DNA of 41,918 nt, taken from positions 1 through 41,918 of the forward strand of contig WRIE01000024.1 in NCBI GenBank assembly GCA_009782875.1, read 5' to 3'. Source of the DNA: Eubacteriaceae bacterium. GTDB taxonomy: Bacteria > Bacillota > Clostridia > Eubacteriales > Anaerofustaceae. The notes beneath the pieces were generated by a model. The model had not been told where the DNA came from, searched no databases, and saw nothing but the letters and a program-made list of their open reading frames with translations. The position numbers and the translations under genes are program-made. Of this stretch, positions 23,870 to 33,037 are shown piece by piece; position 1 is the first letter of the stretch; the number at the start of each line of letters is the position of its first letter.

Positions 23870-24339
23870 GCTATTGTTGCAGCCGGTACTTGAATAGGGC
23901 TTTCCGGCGCAAGCCACTCCTTTATCCCAGTGAAGCGAACTGCACGTCTTTATCGCTGCAACCATAGCGAAGCCTGGGGGTTTGCCAAAGCCGCTCGTCA
24001 AATACGGCAATTATTTCGGTGCCCAGGCGAGTTCGGAAATGGCATTTTTGATCAACTCACCGCGAGCCTTTTGTTTGCGATGGTTTCTATAGCCTCGACG
24101 AGCCTTTGCCTTGTCGAATCGATCCACTAAACCGCCATTTCGTTCTTGGCACTCGATCTTGTCGAGGAGACAGGCGCATTTGCTATTGTATCAGTTCCGC
24201 AACCGCCGCCAGCCCACTCTGCGCGTTTGTCCTCGGCGCCTTCCAATGGTAACGCAGAATAGAAAACAGGGGACAAAAAACCATCAAAAAGTGGAGGAAG
24301 CCACTGGGCAATGAGATGGCAAAGCCAAGGAGGTAACCT
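23870..24339. other. Decayed accessory DNA, source unknown
   Basis: Broken frames on both strands without starts. A minus-strand open stretch at about 24012-24190 reads DRFDKAKARRGYRNHRKQK and ELIKNAISELAWAPK, a basic, coding-like sequence I cannot identify. The stretch lies between the AbiE relic and the exonuclease, so all of it could be the remains of one mobile island. Confidence 0.4.
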
Positions 24340-24900
24340 ATGAGCAAGTTTGCCGTCATTGACACTGAAACAACATGGGGTGACGCAGTGATGTCAATAG
24401 GCATCGTAGTCGCCGACTCGGAGACATTCAAGTTGGTGGACAAACGCTATTACATACTCACCCCTTTCAAAAACCACGGAGGAATGTATACCTACGCCTT
24501 ATATGCCAACGGCATCGTGCCGGATCTTGAATGTTCGCGGGAGAAAGCAATGATGGAATTGGCGCGCTTTCTCTCCTCCTACAAGGTCAAGACAATGTTT
24601 GCATATAACGCATCCTTTGATTACAGGCACTTGCCGGAACTCTCCCGCTTCGCATGGCACGACATCATGAAAGTGGCGGCGTACAGGCAGCACAATCCAA
24701 AAATACCGAACTACGCCGACTGCTACCGCACGGGCAGGTTGAAACGGGGCTACGGCGTAGAGAGTGTCTATCGAATGCTCAGCGAGGACTTGGTGTACTG
24801 CGAAATGCATAACGCCCTGACCGACGCAATAGACGAATTGGAAATCATGCGGCTGCTCAACCATGAACTCAGCAAGTACGAATTGGCGAGAATTGGATAA
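24340..24900 (+). CDS. DEDDh-family 3'-5' exonuclease
   Basis: 186 residues with the three exonuclease motifs in order: DTET (Asp8, Glu10), NASFD (Asp94), and HNALTDAID (His157, Asp162). This is the DEDDh arrangement of the DnaQ-like superfamily. A strong AAGGAGGT stands five bases before the ATG. No other domain is present, so it is a stand-alone nuclease of DNA or RNA. Its cellular role is unknown. It adjoins the AbiE relic and may be accessory DNA; its codons look somewhat more GC-rich than those of neighbours, by eye only. Confidence 0.82.
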   Translation: MSKFAVIDTETTWGDAVMSIGIVVADSETFKLVDKRYYILTPFKNHGGMYTYALYANGIVPDLECSREKAMMELARFLSSYKVKTMFAYNASFDYRHLPELSRFAWHDIMKVAAYRQHNPKIPNYADCYRTGRLKRGYGVESVYRMLSEDLVYCEMHNALTDAIDELEIMRLLNHELSKYELARIG

Positions 24901-25109
24901 AGAAATGGATATTATATTAACGGGAGTTTAGCACAAGAGCAGCGCCCACGTTTTATCACTAGCAAAAACTAATATCGTTGACAAGCGACAAGCAAACCGA
25001 ATTTTCCCTTTAAACCGCAAAGGGAAAGCCGATGATGTTCTATTTCAGCACACACTTGCAAAAATGCAAACAACTAGCCCAGTTTCTCTATGTCATGTTG
25101 CCTAGGCGC

Positions 25110-25115
25110 TATAAT
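25110..25115 (+). promoter_or_regulatory. Candidate -10 box for cysK-patB
   Basis: A perfect TATAAT lies 54 bases before the cysK start, inside a short GCCTA/TAGGC inverted repeat (25100-25120). The -35 region is weak. Confidence 0.4.
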
Positions 25116-25168
25116 TAGGCAAGCCAAGACGGATTGGCGAAGATATCTTGGAGTTTGGAGGAGCTATG

Positions 25169-26092
25169 ATGAAAATAGCTAAAAATTTGACAGAGCTGAT
25201 TGGCAACACCCCAATGGTTGAATTGGGCGCGTTTGGGGCGACAAGAGGCGCCAAAGGCAAAATAATCGGCAAGCTGGAGTATTTCAACCCCCTTGGCAGT
25301 GTTAAGGACAGGGTGGCTTATTACATGGTTTTGGATGCTGAGCAAAAAGGCCTGATAAACAAAGATACACATATCATAGAGCCCACCAGTGGAAGCACAG
25401 GCATCGGCCTCGCCTTTGTGGCTGCAGTCAGGGGCTACAAAGTGACCCTCGTCATGCCTGAGACAATGAGCATAGAAAGAAGGCAGCTATTGGCGGCTCT
25501 TGGGGCAGACATTGTTTTGACGCCAGGCAGCGGGGGCATGGCAGCTTCTATCGAAACGGCCAATGACCTCGCCGCTAAAGACAAAAATGCTTTTATCCCC
25601 CAACAATTTGAGAACCCGGCAAACCCTAGGGCACATTACGAGACAACAGCTGTTGAGATCCTGCGCGACACAGAAGGCGAAATAGGGGCATTTATCGCTG
25701 GCGCCGGCACCGGGGGAACCATCACAGGGGTTGGCAAGCTGCTTAGGGAAAAACTGCCTACGGCAAAAATCATCGCTGTCGAGCCGAGCGCGTCCCCAGT
25801 GTTGTCTGGCGGAGAAGCCGGTGCGCACAACCTCCAAGGCATCGGAGCTGGTTTTATTCCAAGTGTCCTGGTTGCATCCGTTATCGATGAAATCATCCTT
25901 GTCAGCGATGAGGAAGCCTATGAGGCGTGCCGGCAAGCAGCAAAACTTGAAGGGCTCCTTGTAGGCATCAGCTCAGGCGCTGCGCTCCACGCAGCTGCTC
26001 TAGTGGCAGCAAAAGACGAGTTTGAAGGAAAAAACATTATCGTGCTGCTTCCGGACTCGGGAGAGCGCTATTTGTCTGCAGGAGTATTCTAG
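25169..26092 (+). CDS. cysK: Cysteine synthase (O-acetylserine sulfhydrylase)
   Basis: 307 residues from the second of two ATG codons, seven bases after GGAGG. The pyridoxal-phosphate lysine is residue 46 in NPLGSVKDRVA. The phosphate-binding loop is PTSGSTGIGLAFV, followed by AGTGGTITGVGKLLRE and a C-terminal SGERYLSAGVF. It makes cysteine from O-acetylserine and sulfide. The C-terminal region fits CysK better than cystathionine beta-synthase, as there is no CBS domain. The next gene, 18 bases on, encodes a C-S lyase, so the pair controls cysteine and sulfide exchange. Confidence 0.95.
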   Translation: MKIAKNLTELIGNTPMVELGAFGATRGAKGKIIGKLEYFNPLGSVKDRVAYYMVLDAEQKGLINKDTHIIEPTSGSTGIGLAFVAAVRGYKVTLVMPETMSIERRQLLAALGADIVLTPGSGGMAASIETANDLAAKDKNAFIPQQFENPANPRAHYETTAVEILRDTEGEIGAFIAGAGTGGTITGVGKLLREKLPTAKIIAVEPSASPVLSGGEAGAHNLQGIGAGFIPSVLVASVIDEIILVSDEEAYEACRQAAKLEGLLVGISSGAALHAAALVAAKDEFEGKNIIVLLPDSGERYLSAGVF

Positions 26093-26110
26093 AATAATTT
26101 GGAGGGAAAA

Positions 26111-27280
26111 GTGATTTATAACTTTGACAAAAGCATCAACCGGAAAGGAACCAATTCATCGAAACACGACACTTATGCCCAACACGGGGTTCCAGAGGAT
26201 GCGATACCTCTTTGGGTGGCAGACATGGATTTTGCCTCTCCAATCGAAGTTGCCAAGAGGCTGGGTGAAATAGCCTCATTTGGGGTTTTCGGCTACACAT
26301 CCTACCCTGACTCATATTTCGAAGCCGTGTCAAACTGGTTTTCCACAAACTTTGGTTTCAAGATTGACCAGGCTTGGATCAAGCCAGCACCAGGCGTTAT
26401 GGCAATTGTCGCAAACGCCATCAGGGCGTTCACAGATGCAGGCGATGGTGTGCTCATTCAAAGGCCTTCATACCACCCCTTCCCGAGGGCTGTTGAGCTT
26501 AATGGGAGGAATCTTGTGAACAGCCCGCTGGTTTTTGACCAAGGCCGGTATAATATCGATTTTGACGATTTTGAAAAAAAAGTCGTTGAGGAAAATGTAA
26601 AACTGTTTTTGCTTTGCAGCCCCCACAACCCTGTGGGCAGGGTTTGGACAAAAAAAGAGCTTGAGGCTCTCTGTGGCATCTGCCTCAAACACAAAGTAGT
26701 CGTTGTTGCAGACGAGATCCACTGCGATTTTGTATTTGGGCAAAATACACATACGATGTACCAGTCTATTGGCAAAGAAGCATTGGACAACTCAATTTGC
26801 GCAGTGTCCGCCAGCAAGACATTCAACTTGGCAGGGCTTTCATCGGCGACAGCAATCGTGCCGAACCCTGCGCTAAGGGAAGCATATGAAAAAGCTGCAG
26901 CAGTGTCCTTTTCTGGAGGCGCTAACATGATGGGTGTTGCTGCAAGCGAAGCTGCATACAAATATGGAAAGGATTGGCTTAGCCAGCTCAATACATATTT
27001 GCATGGCAATATCTTGTATGTAAAAGAATTCTTGGAAAATAACTTGGACCAAATCGGGTTAATTGAGCATCAAGGCACATACCTGCTGTGGCTGGACTTC
27101 CATAAAACAGGCTTTTCCCATAGCGAGATCGAAAGCTTGGTTCTGGACAAAGCCAAGTTGTGGCTTAACTCCGGGACAGTGTTCGGCCAAGAAGGCTCCG
27201 GTTTTATGAGGATGAACATAGCCTCTCCGAGGGATACGATCGCCACTGCTATGGAGCGCCTGAAAACAGCCTTTAGCTAG
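26111..27280 (+). CDS. patB: PatB/MalY-type cystathionine beta-lyase or C-S lyase
   Basis: 389 residues from the GTG at 26111; GGAGGG lies four to five bases upstream. A TTG at 26099 is in frame but precedes the ribosome site. The family signatures are IPLWVADMDF, the ADEIHCDFVF region, and the pyridoxal-phosphate lysine near residue 236 in SASKTFNLAGL. Members split cystathionine or cysteine to pyruvate, ammonia and homocysteine or sulfide, and MalY also modulates a regulator. It is co-transcribed with cysK. The stop is one base from the end of the convergent LCP gene, with no terminator between. Confidence 0.9.
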   Translation: MIYNFDKSINRKGTNSSKHDTYAQHGVPEDAIPLWVADMDFASPIEVAKRLGEIASFGVFGYTSYPDSYFEAVSNWFSTNFGFKIDQAWIKPAPGVMAIVANAIRAFTDAGDGVLIQRPSYHPFPRAVELNGRNLVNSPLVFDQGRYNIDFDDFEKKVVEENVKLFLLCSPHNPVGRVWTKKELEALCGICLKHKVVVVADEIHCDFVFGQNTHTMYQSIGKEALDNSICAVSASKTFNLAGLSSATAIVPNPALREAYEKAAAVSFSGGANMMGVAASEAAYKYGKDWLSQLNTYLHGNILYVKEFLENNLDQIGLIEHQGTYLLWLDFHKTGFSHSEIESLVLDKAKLWLNSGTVFGQEGSGFMRMNIASPRDTIATAMERLKTAFS

Positions 27281-27281
27281 C

Positions 27282-28769
27282 TTACCGGTTTGGAATGTTG
27301 TACGCGCGCTCTGCAAGCAACTCTTGTATCGCGTCTTTTGCTGATTTGATTGAGGCTTGGTTGGCTATAACACAAGAAAGCTTTCTATTCGGGAATGAGT
27401 ACGTCCTATGCGAGCCCACAGTGCCTGTTATGGATATGCCCTCAATAGACCAAAGCGTCGAACTAGACAAAGTCAGCTTGGAAAGCTGCATTGCTTGGGC
27501 AAAAGAGACATTCGTCTCAGTAGTATTGGCTGCGACCTTGAAGATGCCTGAGAAGTTCGCCAAGCCATATGGGGACACCAATCTCTTGATAACCCCAAGC
27601 ATAAAAGCTTGCTGGTTTTTGACCCTAGAAAAATCGCCTGACGGGAGGCTTTTGCGCTCCCTCACAAAAGCCAGGGCTGCCCTTCCGTCAAGATGGTTTG
27701 AGCCCTTTTCGAAACGGTAATTTGTGTACTTGTTCAAGGAATGCACGCTTGAGAATGCGTACTCTGACACCACATCGACTCCACCCAAAGCATCGACTAT
27801 CTCGACAACAGAATTGAAGCCGAATTGGGCATAGTAATCAATCTTTATGCCAAAAAAGTCTTCCAACGTCTCGATCGAGCAATTTACACCATACAATCCG
27901 GCATGGGTCAATTTGTCCACCTTGTCCTCATCCCCCCAAAGCGGCACCAATGTGTCCCTTGGAATGCCGGTCAACAACACTTTGCGCTCTTGCGGGTTGA
28001 TTGTGGCTATCATATTCACGTCGCTCAAGACTCCACTGGCGTCAACTCCGGAAATAAAGATGTTAAACGGCTTTTGGGAAATATCATCTTCGTTTGGCGG
28101 CAAAACGGCAAAAAAATCCATATTGGGGGACTCTATTTCCTTGGACCATAACACCCGGCAGCCATCGGCGAAGCCGCTAACCTCCTCGGAAAATACACTT
28201 GCCATCCCTGCGTTCAAAAGCATGGTTTCGCAGATGCCGGCATGAAACCCGTCAATTAGCGCGAATGGGTCGTTGAATGGGCGAGGCTCAAACCATACAG
28301 TGGGATACTCTTCCTTTAGCGCCGCCAAACCGGCTTCAAAATCTGTCTGGCCAAAATCTGTAAACCCATATGTGACCACGTGCTTGTTGTTTAAAATATC
28401 CCAATCCGCATTTTTCGAATACAGGTACACGGGCTCTGTAGATTCTTTGCTGACTGCCAATACATCATCCCAAGATGCTGCTACTGTGCTGAAAGTGGCA
28501 ATGCTGTAGACAAAAATGCCTGTTATGGCTATGCTGGCAAAGCAGCTTGCCGCCAAGATTTTTCTTGGCAGCACAACCCGTAGCGCAGAATAGTGGAATG
28601 TCCACAGCAGCCCGAAGAAAGAAGCCATCATTGCCAAAGCCCTCTCTGGGATTGCCCCATTTTTATAAAAATGGAATAGCGCATAGATGCCTGCCACTGC
28701 TTCTACAGAGAGCATAGCGAACGCCGTTACGGCAACCTTGTTATCAAATGGTTCTGTCTTATGGCGCAT
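27282..28769 (-). CDS. LytR-CpsA-Psr (LCP) family cell-wall polymer ligase
   Basis: 495 residues. Three hydrophobic helices occupy roughly the first 105 residues, so the rest is outside the cell. The LCP domain shows VLLTGIPRDTLVPLW, HAGLYGVNCSIETLEDFFGI, LGGVDVV, and LDGRAALAFVRERK with FSRVKNQQAF, the conserved arginines that bind the lipid pyrophosphate. LCP enzymes move glycopolymers from undecaprenyl pyrophosphate to peptidoglycan. A region between the helices and the LCP domain (about 110-225) is an extra periplasmic-type segment of unknown role. It follows the glycosyltransferase gene after 66 bases that contain a TATAAT on the minus strand, so it may have its own promoter as well. Confidence 0.88.
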   Translation of the reverse strand: MRHKTEPFDNKVAVTAFAMLSVEAVAGIYALFHFYKNGAIPERALAMMASFFGLLWTFHYSALRVVLPRKILAASCFASIAITGIFVYSIATFSTVAASWDDVLAVSKESTEPVYLYSKNADWDILNNKHVVTYGFTDFGQTDFEAGLAALKEEYPTVWFEPRPFNDPFALIDGFHAGICETMLLNAGMASVFSEEVSGFADGCRVLWSKEIESPNMDFFAVLPPNEDDISQKPFNIFISGVDASGVLSDVNMIATINPQERKVLLTGIPRDTLVPLWGDEDKVDKLTHAGLYGVNCSIETLEDFFGIKIDYYAQFGFNSVVEIVDALGGVDVVSEYAFSSVHSLNKYTNYRFEKGSNHLDGRAALAFVRERKSLPSGDFSRVKNQQAFMLGVIKRLVSPYGLANFSGIFKVAANTTETNVSFAQAMQLSKLTLSSSTLWSIEGISITGTVGSHRTYSFPNRKLSCVIANQASIKSAKDAIQELLAERAYNIPNR

Positions 28770-28835
28770 ATTGCTGCCCGCCTTGCATATTTATCATTTT
28801 TTATTACATTATACTTCTTTTTTTGCGCAATACGA

Positions 28836-31130
28836 TTATTTAAATCTCCACTTGGAAAGGTTCAACTCATCCAGCACGCTAAACCCCGCAAGCTGTAGCA
28901 CAGAATTTTCCAAGATGGCTGCTGCCGGGACTTTTGACAAGTCAAACATCACCGACTCCACTGGCGCCGGGCTATCAACATAATTAAATGGCATCACTTT
29001 CCCTTCAAAGCCGGCAAGCTCCACAAATGCCGCGTTTGTGTATTTAAAGGCGTTAAGCATGTCTGCTGCAGCCCCTGGCGCATATGGCCTTTTTGCCAAA
29101 ATGAGCAAGTAGCCTTTTGCAGGCAGGCTTGCCGCCTGCCCCCTGCCAACAAGCTCAATCCCGGCAAGGGTTTGCCCCTTTAAAAAATCATTATCTAACT
29201 CGGCAGACCCTGATTCAAGGGCATACACTTTTTTTTCTTCAAAAGGGTTAGCAAAGCGTATCGACTCAAACACATACCCCAACCTGTCGAAAACAGTCAT
29301 GGAGCCCATCACTTCCCTTATGCCTTCGAGCTGGCGAGAGACCACCCCGGATTTAGTGAGCGATGTTGCCGCCAGCGCAGCCTCACCAGGGGTTTGGGCG
29401 ATAAATATCCTTGGAAATTTGGCTTCGACTGACATTGCGTAATTGGAGATGATCAAAGACCCCAAGGCTTGGATCTCGTAGACCCGCATAGCGCACATTG
29501 TCGGGGAATCCTTGATAGTATTCAAATTGATGGCGAAATCAAAAAGCTTATGCACTTTTTGCAAGCTCTTATGCTCAATCGCAGGTATCAAGTATTTAGT
29601 GTATTCTTCGGGGAAAGCATACTCTTCCCTATCGGAGTTGCGGTCTGCGACGATCAGGTTCAAATGGGCGATCTGGGTGATCCCGTCAAAAATCGCCCTT
29701 GTGTCATCACACCTCTCCTTGTAGCTGCCCATCCAAGAGCCGGCGAAAAAGGCGCTGTAGGCATCATACTCGCTTGCAAGCAGAAACTTGTTTAAAAGGC
29801 CTATAGGGTTGTGTATCGTAGGGTTGATCCCATATTCAAGCGTAAATGCGTTGTTATGGCCCAAATCGGCTTTATACCGGGATACCATGTCTGAATCTGA
29901 AGTAAACACATAATCGCAGCTTTTTGCTACTTCTAAAAAATGGCTGTAGTGCAGCGGGTCTTCAATTGTTTGGAAAACAGTGGCAATCCCTTTGCCTTTC
30001 GCATATTTGATCGCGCTAATCGCACGCTTTAAGCCTTCCTCATTGGCGTATCCTTCCTCGCCTATCCCCCTCCACAAGCTCACAAACAATAGCATTTCAA
30101 AATCCCCGCTATCGATAGCCTCCTTGAATGAGTTTGATGGCACATATGAAAAATCAGCTGAGTCGAAGTAGTAGTTGAACATGTACTCGTCTGTGATAAT
30201 GCCGATCTTTGCAGCTGCAGGCTCGTAATAGCCACAGCCATTGCTGTCAGGCAGCTGTTCCAACAGCTTGGGCAAATCATCGAAAAAGGCGTAATTGCGG
30301 CTATAAAGCTTGTACTTTTTTACTTTCGGGCTATCTTCCAAGGCCAATGGCGCCACAACTGGCCCCTGCCCTATGTCCTGGTTTGCGTTTTTCTTCTCCC
30401 GGGCTTTGTCCCTAACCTTTTTTAGCCATCTGTATATTTTTACACTCGGCAGCCTGGAAAGCCCGCGAAGCTCCAGCTTTGCTTGGTACATAGACCGGTT
30501 CATCTCCTCAAAACGCTTCTGGGCATCTGCAAGGCGCAAATGCGCCAAGGCAAGCTGGTCTTGCATCCTCGCCCGTTCGAGGGAAGTATCAATGACATTC
30601 ATCAAATCAGCGCATGCGCCCTCTTTCGCCCCTGCCTGGGCACGCAGACACAAGACGCCGCCTTCATTCAGCATCTTGGTAATTGCCATGTGTTTTTCAA
30701 TAGAAGCAACAAAACTCTGGATGTACTCAAGCTCTTCCTGGCTGGAATCCGACCCGATTTCAGACTTTATAATAAAAACCGCGTTGGCGCCTCCAGCCAA
30801 GAGTTGCTTGGCTTTCGCAGCGTACAACGCGCCTGCCCCCCTTCGCGCAAGAAACTCGGTGACTATGACCAGGGCGAATGGTTCGCTGCCATAGCTGCTG
30901 GCTAGCTCATCACAAAAAACCGCTCTGCTGCCGCAAAAACCGGCAAGGGCGCTTGCAGCGTTTTTGGCGCGGGAATAGTCGCTCGAGGCAGCATGGACTT
31001 GGCAGCCGTTGGAAGCAAGGCAAGCAGCCAACTCCGGGCTTGCCGCCCCGATGTCGGCAGCCAGCACAGGGTTATGCCCATCAAGGGCAAAACGGGCGAT
31101 TTTTTCCACCAAACGCGCATCGAAGGACAT
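28836..31130 (-). CDS. Multidomain protein: methyltransferase-like, coiled coil, CgeB-like glycosyltransferase
   Basis: 764 residues. Residues 1-165 resemble a class I methyltransferase fold, with VLAADIGAASPELAACLAS at motif I. Residues about 180-225 are a charged coiled coil. Residues about 305-640 form a CgeB/DUF3880-like glycosyltransferase core: IGIITDEYMFNYY, EYGINPTIHNPIG, FFAGSWMGSYKERC and MCAMRVYEIQALG. The last 110 residues contain MLNAFKYTNAAFVEL, also seen in the paralogue at 33811-36294. The start ATG overlaps the wecB stop by one base. It probably builds or decorates the polymer made by this operon; donor and acceptor are unknown. The methyltransferase call is tentative. Confidence 0.7.
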   Translation of the reverse strand: MSFDARLVEKIARFALDGHNPVLAADIGAASPELAACLASNGCQVHAASSDYSRAKNAASALAGFCGSRAVFCDELASSYGSEPFALVIVTEFLARRGAGALYAAKAKQLLAGGANAVFIIKSEIGSDSSQEELEYIQSFVASIEKHMAITKMLNEGGVLCLRAQAGAKEGACADLMNVIDTSLERARMQDQLALAHLRLADAQKRFEEMNRSMYQAKLELRGLSRLPSVKIYRWLKKVRDKAREKKNANQDIGQGPVVAPLALEDSPKVKKYKLYSRNYAFFDDLPKLLEQLPDSNGCGYYEPAAAKIGIITDEYMFNYYFDSADFSYVPSNSFKEAIDSGDFEMLLFVSLWRGIGEEGYANEEGLKRAISAIKYAKGKGIATVFQTIEDPLHYSHFLEVAKSCDYVFTSDSDMVSRYKADLGHNNAFTLEYGINPTIHNPIGLLNKFLLASEYDAYSAFFAGSWMGSYKERCDDTRAIFDGITQIAHLNLIVADRNSDREEYAFPEEYTKYLIPAIEHKSLQKVHKLFDFAINLNTIKDSPTMCAMRVYEIQALGSLIISNYAMSVEAKFPRIFIAQTPGEAALAATSLTKSGVVSRQLEGIREVMGSMTVFDRLGYVFESIRFANPFEEKKVYALESGSAELDNDFLKGQTLAGIELVGRGQAASLPAKGYLLILAKRPYAPGAAADMLNAFKYTNAAFVELAGFEGKVMPFNYVDSPAPVESVMFDLSKVPAAAILENSVLQLAGFSVLDELNLSKWRFK

Positions 31131-32245
31131 TATTGTAAAAAAGTCCTTTCAATAATGTCCGCAATCCGCAAGCTAGCCTTCCCATCCCCATAAGGGTTCG
31201 ACGCTTTCGACATTGCGCTGTATATGCCCTCATTGTCCAACAGCTCTAAAAACGCGGCTCTCACCTGGTCTTTTTTAGTTCCAGCCAGCTTGAGAGTGCC
31301 TGCTGCTATTCCCTCCGGCCGTTCTGTTGCGTCCCTTAAAACCAACACAGGAACCCCAAGTGAAGGCGCCTCCTCCTGGATGCCCCCGGAGTCGGTAAGC
31401 ACAAGATAGGAGCGGGAAAGGAAGTTGTGGAAATCAAACACATCCAAAGGCTCCACAAGTTTTATCCGGCTATGGCCTGACAGGATCCTTTCTGCAGGAC
31501 CGGCAACCATCGGGTTAAGGTGCACTGGGTAGACGAGTTTGACATTAGGCTTCTCTTCCACGACACTCCTTATGGCTTCAAAGATGCCTTCATGCCTGTT
31601 TCCCAAGTTCTCCCTCCTATGGGCGGTGAGCATTACTAGCCTTGAGCCCTCTGCCCAATCCAAAAGCTCGTGGCTATAGCTCTTGGAGACTGTAGTTTTA
31701 AGGGCGTCTATTACTGTGTTTCCTGTGACATGGATTGAGCTGGCATCTATGTTTTCTTTTAGCAGGTTGTTCCTTGCAGCTTCGGTGGGGGCAAAGTGGA
31801 CCTTGGACACCACTGACACTGCCCGCCTGTTGAACTCTTCGGGGAACGGGGCTGACAAGTCCCATGTGCGCAAACCTGCTTCGACATGCCCGACAGGGAT
31901 GCCGTTATAAAATGCGGCAAGGGCGCTGGCAAATGTTGTTGCCGTGTCTCCATGGACAAGAACAAGGCGGGGCGCATGCTCCTCAAAGAGCTTAGAGTAG
32001 GCTTCAAGGGCTTTGCTTGTCAGGCTTGTTAAATTTTGCCCCGGCTGCATCAGCTCCAAGTCAAAATCAGCCCTTACGCCAAACCGCTCCATCGGCCCGT
32101 AAAGCATGTCTCTATGCTGGCCGGAAACAGCAATCTTCACTTCAAAAGAAGGGCGGCTCTTCAGCTCCAGCGCCAGAGGGCACATTTTAATGGCCTCAGG
32201 CCTAGTGCCAAAGGCCAACATTACTTTCATCTTCTCATTGGGCAT
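31130..32245 (-). CDS. wecB: UDP-N-acetylglucosamine 2-epimerase (non-hydrolysing)
   Basis: 371 residues from ATG 32245. The frame is open back to 32365, but that would overlap the ABC ATPase, and AAAGG precedes the inner start. It has FGTRPEAIKMCPLALEL at the N-terminus, GHVEAGLRTWD, TAHRRENLG, and DSGGIQEEAPSLGVPVLVLR near the C-terminus, all family hallmarks. It turns UDP-GlcNAc into UDP-ManNAc, the substrate of both TagA and the WecC dehydrogenase of this operon. Confidence 0.95.
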   Translation of the reverse strand: MPNEKMKVMLAFGTRPEAIKMCPLALELKSRPSFEVKIAVSGQHRDMLYGPMERFGVRADFDLELMQPGQNLTSLTSKALEAYSKLFEEHAPRLVLVHGDTATTFASALAAFYNGIPVGHVEAGLRTWDLSAPFPEEFNRRAVSVVSKVHFAPTEAARNNLLKENIDASSIHVTGNTVIDALKTTVSKSYSHELLDWAEGSRLVMLTAHRRENLGNRHEGIFEAIRSVVEEKPNVKLVYPVHLNPMVAGPAERILSGHSRIKLVEPLDVFDFHNFLSRSYLVLTDSGGIQEEAPSLGVPVLVLRDATERPEGIAAGTLKLAGTKKDQVRAAFLELLDNEGIYSAMSKASNPYGDGKASLRIADIIERTFLQ

Positions 32246-32265
32246 CGCAATACCAACCTTTCTTT

Positions 32266-33033
32266 TTAATCCTGCATCATAAAGGACTCGTATGCGCTTA
32301 TGACTTCCCCGCTCAGCCCAAAATCGACTTGCCTGCCTTTGCTTATCCACAAAACCCGGTTGCACATTTGTTTTAAGACATCCTGGGAATGCGAAACAAT
32401 CACAACGCTGCGCTTCTTGTCAGCTACCAGCTCCATGAGCTTGTCCCTGCTCTTCACTTGGAAGCGCATATCGCCAACGCTCAAGACTTCGTCAATAAGC
32501 AGCACATCGGTTGTAAGTATCGCGTTTATTGCAAACGAGAGTTTCGAGTACATGCCGCTAGAGTAGGCCTTGACAGGTTTGTCGATAAAATCCTCAAGCT
32601 CTGAAAACTCGATTATCTCGGAAGTCTTTTCGGCAATCTCTTTTTTTGAAAAACCCATCGCCAATCCAGAAAGCAGGATGTTTTCCATGCCGGTAAGCCT
32701 TGATTGGAAACCTATACCTAAAGCCAAAAGCGAGACTGTTGGGCAGCGAAGGACAATAGTGCCTTCATCTGGTGTGTAAATGCCAGCAATTGCCCTTAGC
32801 AAAGTGCTCTTCCCTGATCCATTCTCTCCTACTACCCCTACTGTTTCCCCATAAGCGACATCGAAAGTAATCCCCGATAGGGCAGTGAAAGAAGGGGATG
32901 CCCTTTGGCTTTGGCTCCTGTTGCCAATTAGTTGCTGCGCCAGCTTCCTATAGCTAAATGACGTTGTGTTTTTATAGACTACAGAAACATTGTCTACAGA
33001 AATTACCGGTTCATCCACACAAACATCCTCCAT
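32266..33033 (-). CDS. Polysaccharide/teichoic acid export ABC ATPase (TagH/Wzt-like)
   Basis: 255 residues with Walker A GENGSGKST, the signature YSSGMYSKL in place of LSGGQ, as is typical of TagH and Wzt, Walker B VLLIDEVLSVGD and the switch SHS motif. There is no C-terminal carbohydrate-binding domain, unlike long Wzt proteins, so export probably does not depend on recognition of a chain-end cap. It lies four bases after the permease gene. The two form an exporter that moves undecaprenyl-linked glycan across the membrane. Confidence 0.92.
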   Translation of the reverse strand: MEDVCVDEPVISVDNVSVVYKNTTSFSYRKLAQQLIGNRSQSQRASPSFTALSGITFDVAYGETVGVVGENGSGKSTLLRAIAGIYTPDEGTIVLRCPTVSLLALGIGFQSRLTGMENILLSGLAMGFSKKEIAEKTSEIIEFSELEDFIDKPVKAYSSGMYSKLSFAINAILTTDVLLIDEVLSVGDMRFQVKSRDKLMELVADKKRSVVIVSHSQDVLKQMCNRVLWISKGRQVDFGLSGEVISAYESFMMQD

Positions 33034-33037
33034 ATCG

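Noticed and set aside
30310-30905. Long plus-strand frames of 140-194 codons
   Set aside because: They are antisense to the 764-residue glycosyltransferase and show no starts or motifs.
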